Shown here piece after piece: positions 1-8,751 of a stretch of 64,000 nucleotides of DNA (position 1 is its first letter; every line of letters begins with the position of its first letter). The position numbers and the translations under genes are program-made. Origin of the DNA: Erythrobacter sp. UBA1916. Lineage in GTDB: Bacteria; Pseudomonadota; Alphaproteobacteria; Sphingomonadales; Sphingomonadaceae. The stretch covers positions 75,074 to 139,073 of the forward strand of contig DDFY01000003.1 in NCBI GenBank assembly GCA_002337385.1. Reading direction: 5' to 3'. The notes beneath the pieces were generated by a model. That model ran no database searches. It was given only the letters and a program-made list of their open reading frames with translations, and was not told where the DNA came from.

Positions 1-639
1 GGCGGCAGCGCCAAGCAGGCGCGCAACCGCAAGACGCAGGCGATCCTGCCGATCCGCGGCAAGATCCTCAACGTCGCCAGCGCCAGCGCCGACAAGATCC
101 GCGCCAACTCCGAGATCGCCGACCTCACGCTGGCGCTCGGCTGCGGCACCCGCAAGGACTGCGACCCCGAGCAGCTGCGCTACGACCGGATCATCATCAT
201 GACCGATGCCGATGTCGACGGCGCACATATCGCCACCTTGCTGATGACGTTCTTCTTTCAGGAAATGCCCGAGCTGGTGCGCCGCGGGCACCTCTATCTC
301 GCGCAGCCTCCACTTTACCGGCTGACCGCGAACAAGCAGAGCATCTATGCCCACGATGACGAACACCGGCTCGAAATCGAGAACGGGCCGTTCAAGGGCA
401 AGAAGGTCGAGGTCAGCCGCTTCAAGGGTCTGGGCGAAATGAACCCCGGCCAGCTGCGCGAAACCACGATGGCCCCGGAAACGCGCAGTCTGGTGCGGAT
501 TACGCTGCCCGAACAGAACGAGCAGCGGTTTGCGGTGAAGGAGCTGGTCGACCAGCTGATGGGCCGCAATCCCGAGCACCGCTTCAACTTCATCCAGAAC
601 CGCGCGGGCGAAATCGATCGCGAGATGATCGACGCGTGA
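1..639 (+). CDS. parE: DNA topoisomerase IV subunit B, C-terminal part (5' end outside the window)
   Basis: The reading frame is open from base 1 and ends at TGA 637-639, so only the last 212 residues are present. The fragment holds the TOPRIM metal-binding motif DADVDG (fragment residues 69-74), the ParE-style continuation GAHIATLLMTFFFQEMP, and the conserved SRFKGLGEMNPGQLRETTM segment near the C-terminus. In type IIA topoisomerases the ParE TOPRIM domain works with ParC to cleave and reseal DNA, and topoisomerase IV decatenates daughter chromosomes. GyrB is the alternative; GAHIATLLMTFFF and SRFKGLGEMNP fit ParE better than the GyrB forms (GSHIRTLLLTFF, QRYKGLGEMN). The next gene overlaps its stop codon. 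Confidence 0.9.
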   Translation, partial: GGSAKQARNRKTQAILPIRGKILNVASASADKIRANSEIADLTLALGCGTRKDCDPEQLRYDRIIIMTDADVDGAHIATLLMTFFFQEMPELVRRGHLYLAQPPLYRLTANKQSIYAHDDEHRLEIENGPFKGKKVEVSRFKGLGEMNPGQLRETTMAPETRSLVRITLPEQNEQRFAVKELVDQLMGRNPEHRFNFIQNRAGEIDREMIDA

Positions 640-1502
640 TGCCTGCGCGCAACGGCGGGGGCGTGCGTCACACCCGCTTCGCAGCGGTCCGCGCTCGGCT
701 CGAAGCGTTCACACCGCCGCCCGGCCCTGCCAGCTGGCTCTATGAGTTCACGTTGTTCGGCTTCAAGCAGGCGTGGGCCTGCCTATTCGGCGGACTGATG
801 CTCGCGCTGCTGCTGGCAACGCACCTGTTCTACCCGGATGACGCAGCGCTCGACCGCTACGATTTTCTCACGCTCGCCGCATTGGCGATCCAGCTCGCAA
901 TGCTCGCCTTTCGGCTGGAGACGCTCGACGAGGCGAAGGTGATCCTTGCTTTCCACGTGGTCGGCACGGTGATGGAGGTATTCAAGACCTCCGCCGGGTC
1001 ATGGGTCTATCCCGAAGCGGCGGTGCTGCGGATTGGCGGCGTGCCGCTGTTCTCGGGCTTCATGTACGCGTCAGTGGGCAGCTACATCGCGCGCGTCTGG
1101 CGCATTTTCGACTTTCGGTTCGAACCCTATCCGCCCGCTTGGCAGACATGGCTGCTGGCCGTGGCCATCTACCTCAATTTCTTCGCGCACCACTATCTGC
1201 CGGATGTGCGCATCCTGCTGTTCGCCGCCATCGGCGTGCTGTTCTGGCGCACGCGCATCTACTTCACCTGCTGGCGCGAACGGCGCTGGATGCCGCTGCT
1301 CGTCGGCTGGCTGCTGGTGGCGCTGTTCATCTGGTTTGCCGAGAACATCGCCACCTTCGCCAACGCGTGGGCCTATCCCGACCAGCACGACGGCTGGCGC
1401 ATGGTCGGCCCCGCCAAGCTCGGTAGCTGGTACTTGCTGATGTACATCAGCTTTGTGCTGGTGACCTTGGTATCGAAACCCCGCCCGCGAATGGCGGACT
1501 AG
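639..1502 (+). CDS. DUF817 family integral membrane protein
   Basis: The protein is about 287 residues with roughly seven or eight hydrophobic helices, for example ACLFGGLMLALLLA and LLVALFIWFAENIATFANA. The overall pattern matches the DUF817 family, whose function I do not know. It lies in the inner membrane by composition. ATG 639 overlaps the parE stop (TGATG), and a GTG at 636 is an alternative start one codon upstream; either way translation is probably coupled to parE. The conserved polar residues in the helices (FAENIATFANAW, KTSAGSWVYPE) look like a functional core, but no catalytic role can be assigned. Confidence 0.75.
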   Translation: MPARNGGGVRHTRFAAVRARLEAFTPPPGPASWLYEFTLFGFKQAWACLFGGLMLALLLATHLFYPDDAALDRYDFLTLAALAIQLAMLAFRLETLDEAKVILAFHVVGTVMEVFKTSAGSWVYPEAAVLRIGGVPLFSGFMYASVGSYIARVWRIFDFRFEPYPPAWQTWLLAVAIYLNFFAHHYLPDVRILLFAAIGVLFWRTRIYFTCWRERRWMPLLVGWLLVALFIWFAENIATFANAWAYPDQHDGWRMVGPAKLGSWYLLMYISFVLVTLVSKPRPRMAD

Positions 1503-1512
1503 GCCAGCCCGA

Positions 1513-2238
1513 TCAAAACTCGCGCGGAACGTTCGCGAATACGGCTTTCACAGCGGGCCGCTCACCGATCTGCTCGATCCAGCGGAGCAGATGCGGGGTA
1601 TCTTCCTTGTTCACCTGCTCGGCAAAGCCGAACTGCATCCCGCCTGCGATCGAGAAGTTGCAGATGTCGGCCAGCGAGTACATCCCGCCAGCCAGCCACT
1701 CGTGGTCAGCCAGGTGATCGTCGAGCTTGCGCACCGAGACGCCGATCTTGCGCATTTCCTCGTCGAGCATGTCTTTCGGAAAACCCTCGCGCGCGCGGCG
1801 CCATTTCACCTGCTGCTCGGGCACCGGAATCCTGCCGACCACCTCTTCGAACTCGGCATCCGACAGGTCGCGCACCATCTTGCTGACGTGCCGCTCCCAG
1901 CCGATGGTCGAGACGCACCAGCAAAAATACTCGTCGACCCACTTCGTCCAGATGCGCATCTGCGCGCGGTCGAAATGGTCGTCGGGGCGCAGCTTCAGTT
2001 CGGTTGGGTGCGCATCTTCGAGATATTCGCAGATCACCGTGCTTTCGGTGACGATCCGGCCATCATCATCAAGCGCGGGCACCTGCCCGCGCGGGTTGAT
2101 CGCCTTGTACCATGCCTCGTGGTGCTCGAACTTGGCGGGATTGAGCAGCTTGTGCTCGAACTCCAGCCCCTTCTCATACAGCGCAAGCATGGGCTTGAGC
2201 GAATTGGCGGCGGGTCCGAAGCTGTAAAAAGTTAGCAT
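1513..2238 (-). CDS. Glutathione S-transferase, LigF (beta-aryl etherase)-like
   Basis: The protein is 241 residues with an N-terminal thioredoxin-like GST domain (about 1-80; NPRGQVPAL at 48-56, TESTVICEYLED from 64) and an all-helical C-terminal domain. The start SFGPAANSLKPM and the block TKWVDEYFCWCVSTIGWE closely recall Sphingobium LigF, the stereospecific beta-etherase that uses glutathione to cleave the ether bond of lignin-derived dimers. The LigF match is from memory, not from an alignment. A strong Shine-Dalgarno run (gagggagagag) precedes ATG 2238. No other lignin-pathway gene (LigD, LigE, LigG, vanillate genes) is in the window, so the natural substrate is uncertain; a general GST on aryl ethers is the alternative. 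Confidence 0.8.
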   Translation of the reverse strand: MLTFYSFGPAANSLKPMLALYEKGLEFEHKLLNPAKFEHHEAWYKAINPRGQVPALDDDGRIVTESTVICEYLEDAHPTELKLRPDDHFDRAQMRIWTKWVDEYFCWCVSTIGWERHVSKMVRDLSDAEFEEVVGRIPVPEQQVKWRRAREGFPKDMLDEEMRKIGVSVRKLDDHLADHEWLAGGMYSLADICNFSIAGGMQFGFAEQVNKEDTPHLLRWIEQIGERPAVKAVFANVPREF

Positions 2239-2266
2239 GATCTCTCTCCCTCATGCGATATTTGTA

Positions 2267-3466
2267 TCAGTATAACAGTAGCGGGCGCACATCCTCGCGC
2301 CATTGCGCTTCATCAATGCCCGCAAGCTTGTCGAGATCGCCCGCTTCGCTGGCAGCATCGTCGACCCATTCGCGCAAGGCGGGGCCGCCGTTAATCACGT
2401 CGATGGCGAGCCGGTCAAACTCGTATTCGTAGGGGAAATCGCGCCAGATTTCGTAGTCGGGATAGAGGCGGCGGATTGCCTTGAAGGCGAGCGCCTGCAA
2501 GCGCCACGGGCGGAAGGCCGCGTGGTCGTAAAACCGGCCCTCGGCGTGGATCATCAAGCCGTGGCACAGCTCACCTGCATGCTTGTGGAAGGTCGGCGTA
2601 AACCAGCATTCGCGCAAGGCGCAGCCCGCCAGCCACTCGGGCGCGAAGGCGCGCATTTCAGCCAGCACGGCCTTGGCGTCGACATCGGGCGCACCGAACA
2701 GCACTTCAAGCGGGCGCGTGGTGCCGCGCCCTTCGGAGAGCGTCGCGCCCTCGATCATCACCGTACCGGCATAGGCGCGCGCCATGTTGAGGCTGGCTGC
2801 ATTGGGGCTCGGGTTGATCCAGATGCGGCTGGTCGGCCAGCCATAGCCCGGTCCCGTATCAGGCTCCCAGCCTTCCATCGCGATCACGCGGTAGTCCACA
2901 TCGAGACCGAAGTGGCGCACGAACCAGTGCCCCATCTCGCCCAGCGTCAGCCCGTGCCGCATCGGCATCGGTCCCGCGCCGACGAAGCTCTCCTGTCCGG
3001 GCAGCAACGCGGTGCCCTCGATAGGACGTCCCGCCGGATTGGGCCGATCAAGCACCCAGACGCTCTTGCCCGCCTTCTCCGCCTCTTCCAGCAGATACAA
3101 CAGCGTGGTGACGAAGGTGTAGATACGGCAGCCAAGGTCCTGCAAGTCGAACAGGAACACGTCGGCGGTGTCCATCATCGCCGCGGTGGGCCGGCGCACC
3201 TCGCCATAAAGGCTGAACACGGGGATGCCGAGGACGGGATCGATCTCGTCCTCGCTCTCCACCATGTTGTCCTGCTTGTCGCCCTTCAGCCCGTGTTGCG
3301 GGCCGAAAGCGCTGGTCACATTGACGCCCGCAGCAATCAGCGCATCGAGGCTGTGCGTAAGGTCTTCCGTGACGCTGGCCGGGTGGGCGACGAGCGAGAC
3401 GCGTTTGCCTTCGAGCGGCGCGCGCAGCGAAGGGTCGGCGATGAGGCGGTCGATACCGAATTTCAT
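2267..3466 (-). CDS. DUF1343 family protein, NamZ-like exo-beta-N-acetylmuramidase
   Basis: The protein is 399 residues and matches the DUF1343/NamZ family: GIDRL at the N-terminus, AFGPQHGLKGDKQDNM, DLQDLGCRIYTFVTTLLYLLE, LDRPNPAGR, EGATLSEGRGTTRPLE and the tail DFPYEYEFDRLAIDVINGG. NamZ enzymes remove terminal MurNAc from peptidoglycan fragments during muropeptide recycling. No signal peptide is visible after the chosen start, so the protein would be cytoplasmic unless it starts further upstream. ATG 3466 is preferred because it overlaps the stop of the upstream DOMON-like gene (ATGA), which points to coupled translation. An in-frame start 12 codons upstream exists but lies within the neighbour. 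Confidence 0.88.
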   Translation of the reverse strand: MKFGIDRLIADPSLRAPLEGKRVSLVAHPASVTEDLTHSLDALIAAGVNVTSAFGPQHGLKGDKQDNMVESEDEIDPVLGIPVFSLYGEVRRPTAAMMDTADVFLFDLQDLGCRIYTFVTTLLYLLEEAEKAGKSVWVLDRPNPAGRPIEGTALLPGQESFVGAGPMPMRHGLTLGEMGHWFVRHFGLDVDYRVIAMEGWEPDTGPGYGWPTSRIWINPSPNAASLNMARAYAGTVMIEGATLSEGRGTTRPLEVLFGAPDVDAKAVLAEMRAFAPEWLAGCALRECWFTPTFHKHAGELCHGLMIHAEGRFYDHAAFRPWRLQALAFKAIRRLYPDYEIWRDFPYEYEFDRLAIDVINGGPALREWVDDAASEAGDLDKLAGIDEAQWREDVRPLLLY

Positions 3467-4008
3467 GCTGCGCGGGTTCGCGCAAACTCCGCCGTGAAGC
3501 AAGCGGGATCGTGAAAGTCTGGCTTCTCGGCATTGCCATGCGAGAGCGCCCAGTAGCTCTTCACCCCGCCCTGCTCCTCGATCACCGCGGCGAAGCCCAT
3601 CAAACAGGGCGGATCAGGCATCTGCGCACGCGGCAGCTCGGCATCGAAGATCGCCATCGCCGTGCCCAGCCGCATGGTGCAGGTCGGCTCACGCTCGAAC
3701 TTGCGTTCGCTCATACCCTCGCGCACGCCGGTAAAGTCGTAGGCGGCCCAGCGTTCGGACGGCGAGAGGTTGAACTCGGAGTAGCCGCTCGCGCCTTCGG
3801 GCTGCATGAACAGCTCGAAGCAGGTGCTCTGCCACAGGTTATCGGCCCTGCCCTTGCCGGCGAAGGGCGGGACGATCAGCTTCGAAACCCCGTCGATGCG
3901 CCAGCGCACCCTCAGCCAGTTATCGCTGGCTGAGATCATCCGGGCCTCGACACGGGCCACGGCGGCAGGCGGATGGGACGGGTGAGAAACAAGTTGGTAC
4001 GTTTGCAA
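3463..4008 (-). CDS. DOMON-like domain-containing protein
   Basis: The protein is 181 residues, beta-rich, with no signal peptide. The blocks LRVRWRIDG, DNLWQSTCFELFMQPEG and YSEFNLSPSERWAAYDF are typical of the bacterial DOMON-like/CBM9-type beta-sandwich proteins that in general bind sugars or haem. It is the first gene of a two-gene minus-strand unit, and its stop overlaps the start of the NamZ-like gene, so a role in handling cell-wall sugars is a plausible inference from context. A specific ligand cannot be read from the sequence. It diverges from tyrS with a 47-bp gap that must hold promoters for both directions. Confidence 0.72.
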   Translation of the reverse strand: MQTYQLVSHPSHPPAAVARVEARMISASDNWLRVRWRIDGVSKLIVPPFAGKGRADNLWQSTCFELFMQPEGASGYSEFNLSPSERWAAYDFTGVREGMSERKFEREPTCTMRLGTAMAIFDAELPRAQMPDPPCLMGFAAVIEEQGGVKSYWALSHGNAEKPDFHDPACFTAEFARTRAA

Positions 4009-4055
4009 GCAGGGGTCCTCATGCTAAGCGCCGCCACCGCCAATACGAGGGAACG

Positions 4056-5294
4056 ATGACGACCTACAAATCCGATTTGCTGCGCGTGCTTGAGGAACGC
4101 GGCTATGTCCACCAGATGACGGACGCGGCGGGACTGGACGCCCTTGCCGCGCGGCAGGTTGTGCCCGGTTATATCGGATTTGACGCCACCGCCCCCTCGC
4201 TCCACATCGGCAGCCTCGTTCAGATCATGATGCTGCGCCGCTTACAGCAGACCGGCCACAAGCCGATTGTGCTGATGGGCGGCGGAACCACGCGAATCGG
4301 CGACCCCACCGGGCGCGACGAAAGCCGCAAGATGCTCTCCGACGAGACCATCGCGGACAACATTCGCGGTATTTTCACCGTCTTCGACAAACTGCTCAAG
4401 TTTGGCGACGGGCCGACCGATGCGGTGATGGTCAACAACCAGGACTGGCTCGGCCAGCTTGGCTATATCGAGCTGCTGCAGGAAGTGGGCACGCATTTCA
4501 CGGTCAACCGGATGCTGACCTTCGATTCGGTCAAGCTGCGGCTCGAACGCGAGCAGCCGATGACCTTCCTCGAATTCAACTACATGATCCTGCAGGGCTA
4601 CGACTTCCGCCATCTGTCGCAGGCGATGGACGTGCGGCTGCAGATGGGCGGCTCCGACCAGTGGGGCAATATCGTCAACGGCATGGAGCTGGGCCGCCGC
4701 ATGGACGGGGCCGAGCTGTTCGGCCTCACCACCCCGCTGCTCACCACCGCCGACGGGGCCAAGATGGGCAAGACCGCCGCCGGGGCCGTCTGGCTCAACG
4801 AGGAGCAGCTGCCCGCCTACGATTTCTGGCAATACTGGCGTAATGTCGATGACCGTGACGTGGGCAAGTTCCTGCGCCTGTTCACCGACCTGCCGCTTGA
4901 TGAGATCGCCCGCCTCGAGGCGCTCGAAGGCAGCGCGATCAACGACGCCAAGGTGGTTCTTGCCGACGAAGTGACGAAGCTGGTGCGCGGCGAAGATTCG
5001 GCCAAGGCCGCACGTGCCACCGCCGAGCAGACCTTCGCGGGCGGCGGCATGGGCTCGGACCTGCCCAGCCTAGACCTGCCCGCCGAAGGCATGCGCGTGG
5101 GCGCGGTGCTGACCGCGTTGGGGTTCACCGCTTCGGGCGGCGAGGCCAAGCGCAAGATCGCCGAAAACGCCGTGAAGCTTGACGATGCGGTGGTGTCCGA
5201 TCCCGGCCAGCTGATCGTGGTGGAGCCCGGAACCGAAGCACGGTTGAGCCTTGGCAAAAAGCGGCATGCGATACTGCGCAGGGGTCTGGATTAA
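4056..5294 (+). CDS. tyrS: Tyrosyl-tRNA synthetase
   Basis: This class I aminoacyl-tRNA synthetase charges tRNA-Tyr. The protein is 412 residues, a normal length for bacterial TyrS. Visible signatures are the HIGH-type motif HIGS (residues 50-53), the tyrosine pocket region GYIGFDATAPS, GGSDQWGNI, the KMSKS-type loop KMGKTAAG, and a C-terminal S4 RNA-binding domain (about the last 70 residues: MRVGAVLTALGFTASGGEAKRKIAENAVKL). ATG 4056 follows a weak ribosome site (gagggaacg). The gene stands alone, divergent from the DOMON-like/NamZ pair, and is followed on the same strand by a PilZ protein. Confidence 0.97.
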   Translation: MTTYKSDLLRVLEERGYVHQMTDAAGLDALAARQVVPGYIGFDATAPSLHIGSLVQIMMLRRLQQTGHKPIVLMGGGTTRIGDPTGRDESRKMLSDETIADNIRGIFTVFDKLLKFGDGPTDAVMVNNQDWLGQLGYIELLQEVGTHFTVNRMLTFDSVKLRLEREQPMTFLEFNYMILQGYDFRHLSQAMDVRLQMGGSDQWGNIVNGMELGRRMDGAELFGLTTPLLTTADGAKMGKTAAGAVWLNEEQLPAYDFWQYWRNVDDRDVGKFLRLFTDLPLDEIARLEALEGSAINDAKVVLADEVTKLVRGEDSAKAARATAEQTFAGGGMGSDLPSLDLPAEGMRVGAVLTALGFTASGGEAKRKIAENAVKLDDAVVSDPGQLIVVEPGTEARLSLGKKRHAILRRGLD

Positions 5295-5356
5295 GGTTTC
5301 CTCCAACATTCCCTGCGAAAGAGTTGCTGGTCGCAACTTTAGAGGGAATCCCACCA

Positions 5357-5695
5357 ATGGCATCAGGCGCACAGCTAAGTGTCACAGATAAGCGTCGTTC
5401 TACGCGGCATCCTGTGAGCTATTCTGTGGTCGCCGAGGCCTTTCGGCAGGGCGACCTCGAGCTTCACATCGCCAATATTTCGTCGCACGGCTTCATGATC
5501 GACAAGGGAGCCGAAGTCGCACGTGGTGACCGCCTTATCGTACGCCTGCCAGTGGTGGGACGGATCGAGGCCTATTGCATCTGGGTCGCCGATGAGCGGG
5601 CTGGATTCCAGTTCGAACGGATCATCCGGGTCGACGACTTCACCAAGCTGATCAAGGAATTGCAGCCTAACCCCGCGCTGCGCCAGCGCGGCTGA
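5357..5695 (+). CDS. PilZ domain protein (probable cyclic-di-GMP receptor)
   Basis: This small single-domain protein has about 112 residues. The two c-di-GMP contact motifs of the PilZ family are both present: RxxxR (R13-R17, RRSTR) and NxSxxG (N40-G45, NISSHG). With both intact, binding of the second messenger is likely. The start at 5357 is chosen because it follows a good Shine-Dalgarno (gaggga), whereas the longer frame from 5324 has none. Nothing nearby shows which output it controls; the PilZ-only architecture suggests a partner protein elsewhere. Confidence 0.88.
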   Translation: MASGAQLSVTDKRRSTRHPVSYSVVAEAFRQGDLELHIANISSHGFMIDKGAEVARGDRLIVRLPVVGRIEAYCIWVADERAGFQFERIIRVDDFTKLIKELQPNPALRQRG

Positions 5696-5775
5696 CTTGC
5701 TGCGCTGCGCGATAGCGTAGCAAAGCTGTCGGCACGGCAACTGCGAATTTCTTGGCAAGGCCTGTCCGCCCTGCC

Positions 5776-7053
5776 ATGGCGCCAGACGTGACCACCGCAC
5801 CAGCCATTCCCAGCCACCCGTTTCGCATCCACAACTATCGTGCATTCTGGGCTGCGCGCCTGTGCATGACGCTGTCGCAATATTCGATGATCCTGATCAT
5901 CGGCTGGCAGACCTACAACATCGCGCGGGCCAACGGGATGAGCGTTGGCGATGCCTCGGGCCAGCTGGCCATGATCGGGCTGCTGCAATTCGTGCCGCTG
6001 TTCGTGCTCACCCCCTTTTCCGGCCTCGCCGCCGATCGCTTCGACCGCCGGAGCCTGGCGCGGATTACCGTGAGCCTGCAATTGCTCTGTGCGGTTGCGC
6101 TCGCCGTTGCGACCTATCACGGGCATATCCAGCTGTGGATCATCTTCACCGTGGCCGTGCTGCTCGGCGTGGCACGCGCCTTTTCCGGGCCGGCGCTGTC
6201 GTCGCTGGCGCCCAATCTTGTGCCGAAGAAAATCCTGCCCAACGCCATCGCGCTCTCCTCGATCAGCTGGCAGAGCGGCATGATCATCGGCCCCGCACTG
6301 GGCGGCTATCTCTACGTGTCGGGTGCATGGATACCCTATGCGGCTTCGGTAGGCCTGTTTGCACTGACCATCGTGCTGCTGTCGCTGATCGGCAAGGTTC
6401 CGCAGCCCGCCCGCACGACCGGACGCCCGATCCACCAGATCCGCGAGGGGCTGGCCTATGTCGTGCACAACAAGATGGTGCTCGGCTCGATCACGCTGGA
6501 CCTGTTCGCGGTGTTCCTTGCCGGCGCAACCGCGCTGTTCCCTGTGTTCGCGCGCGACATTCTGGAGGTCGGCTCGCGCGGATTGTCGCAGCTGGCCATG
6601 GCCCCGGCCATCGGCGCCGCGATGGTGGCGCTGTGGTTCTCGTTCCGCCCGCTGAAGACCAACGTCGGGCCAAAGATGCTGCTGGCGGTTGCCGCGTTTG
6701 GCGGGGCGACCATCGTGTTCGGCCTGTCGCGCTGGATGCCGCTGAGCCTTGCCATGCTGGTGATCGTGGGCGCGGCGGACATGTTCAGCGTCTATATCCG
6801 CCAATCGCTGATCCAGCTCCATACGCCTGACGAAAAGCGCGGCCGTGTCTCGGCCGTATCGCAAATGACGATCTCTGCCTCGAACGAGTTCGGCGACTTC
6901 TTCTCGGGCAGCCTCGCGTTCCTGATCGGGCCGGTGGCGGCAGTGGCGGTCGGCGGCGTGGGCGCGATTGCGACCGTCGCGGCATGGACAAAGCTGTTCC
7001 CGGTCCTGCGCAACACGAAGACCTTCGATCCACCGCGCGATCTGCTAGACTAG
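5776..7053 (+). CDS. Major facilitator superfamily transporter (EntS/MFS_3-like)
   Basis: The protein is about 425 residues with twelve predicted transmembrane helices. The N-terminus NYRAFWAARLCMTLSQYSMILIIGWQTY and the loop after helix 2, SGLAADRFDRRSLARI, are characteristic of the MFS_3/EntS-like drug or siderophore exporters. It should use the proton gradient to export small molecules across the inner membrane; the substrate cannot be read. ATG 5776 is preferred over an in-frame TTG at 5752. The cysK start follows the stop by 40 bp, but no functional link is evident. Confidence 0.85.
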   Translation: MAPDVTTAPAIPSHPFRIHNYRAFWAARLCMTLSQYSMILIIGWQTYNIARANGMSVGDASGQLAMIGLLQFVPLFVLTPFSGLAADRFDRRSLARITVSLQLLCAVALAVATYHGHIQLWIIFTVAVLLGVARAFSGPALSSLAPNLVPKKILPNAIALSSISWQSGMIIGPALGGYLYVSGAWIPYAASVGLFALTIVLLSLIGKVPQPARTTGRPIHQIREGLAYVVHNKMVLGSITLDLFAVFLAGATALFPVFARDILEVGSRGLSQLAMAPAIGAAMVALWFSFRPLKTNVGPKMLLAVAAFGGATIVFGLSRWMPLSLAMLVIVGAADMFSVYIRQSLIQLHTPDEKRGRVSAVSQMTISASNEFGDFFSGSLAFLIGPVAAVAVGGVGAIATVAAWTKLFPVLRNTKTFDPPRDLLD

Positions 7054-7093
7054 CCATGACTCGCGCAAAGCAAGTAGCTGAGAGGAAAAGCGC

Positions 7094-8014
<921 letters not shown>

Positions 8015-8027
8015 GAGCACTTGGCCC

Positions 8028-8729
8028 ATGCTGGCACCTGTATCCTTTGCCGATGGTGACACCGCGCTGACCGGCCATGTTGCCCGCCCGCATGGCCCGG
8101 CCCGCGCGGCCGTGCTGGTGATGCCGACGATCATGAACATCACGGCCTCGGTCGAGGCCAAGGCCCATGCGCTGGCCGAGGCAGGCTATGTTGCGCTGGT
8201 GGCGGACTTCTACGGCCAGACGCCGGGCGACTTCGCCGAGGCGCGTGATCTGGCGATGGAAGTGCGCGGGACAGTGGAGCTCTATCGCCAGCGCCTTCGG
8301 GCCAACCTGCGCGCGCTTGTCCAGTTGCCCGAGGCGGCAGGCTTGCCGATCGGCGCAATCGGTTTTTGCATGGGTGGTCAGGCGGCGCTGGAGCTAGCCC
8401 GCGAGGGCGCTCCGCTGTTTGCGGCGGTGAGCTTCCATGGCCTTCTCGGCACCGATCACCCGGCGGAAAAGGGCGATGTGCGTGCGCGCATCCTCGTCTG
8501 CCATGGCGATGCCGATCCGATGGTGCCGCGCAGCCAGGTGGTGGAGTTCTGGGAAGAAATGGATGATGCCGGGGCCAACTGGCACTTCCACTCCTATTCG
8601 GGCGTGAAGCACGGCTTCACCAATCCCGCGCCGACCGACAACCCTGCCACGGCCTACGACGCGAGCGCCGACCGGCAGAGCTGGGCGGCCATGCATTCAC
8701 TGTTCGACGAGGTGCTGGGCCAGCATTGA
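8028..8729 (+). CDS. Dienelactone hydrolase family protein
   Basis: This alpha/beta hydrolase has 233 residues. The nucleophile is a cysteine in GFCMGG (C114) rather than serine, as in true dienelactone hydrolases; the acid is probably D163 (HGDADPMV) and the histidine H195 (KHGF). Family members open lactones or cleave small esters, for example in chlorocatechol breakdown, but many chromosomal homologues have unknown substrates. Ribosome site aggag precedes ATG 8028. The close spacing to cysK suggests one operon without an obvious pathway link. The gene converges on the acyl-CoA dehydrogenase with a 22-bp gap. Confidence 0.88.
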   Translation: MLAPVSFADGDTALTGHVARPHGPARAAVLVMPTIMNITASVEAKAHALAEAGYVALVADFYGQTPGDFAEARDLAMEVRGTVELYRQRLRANLRALVQLPEAAGLPIGAIGFCMGGQAALELAREGAPLFAAVSFHGLLGTDHPAEKGDVRARILVCHGDADPMVPRSQVVEFWEEMDDAGANWHFHSYSGVKHGFTNPAPTDNPATAYDASADRQSWAAMHSLFDEVLGQH

Positions 8730-8751
8730 GCCGGCCCGGCACTTTCGCTTC

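Noticed and set aside
1..639. gyrB as identity for the left-end fragment
   Set aside because: Sequence around TOPRIM and the SRFKGLGEMNP segment is ParE-like.
5572..6864. 430-residue minus-strand frame
   Set aside because: Antisense to the MFS transporter; the composition (His/Arg/Gln-rich) is that of a shadow frame.
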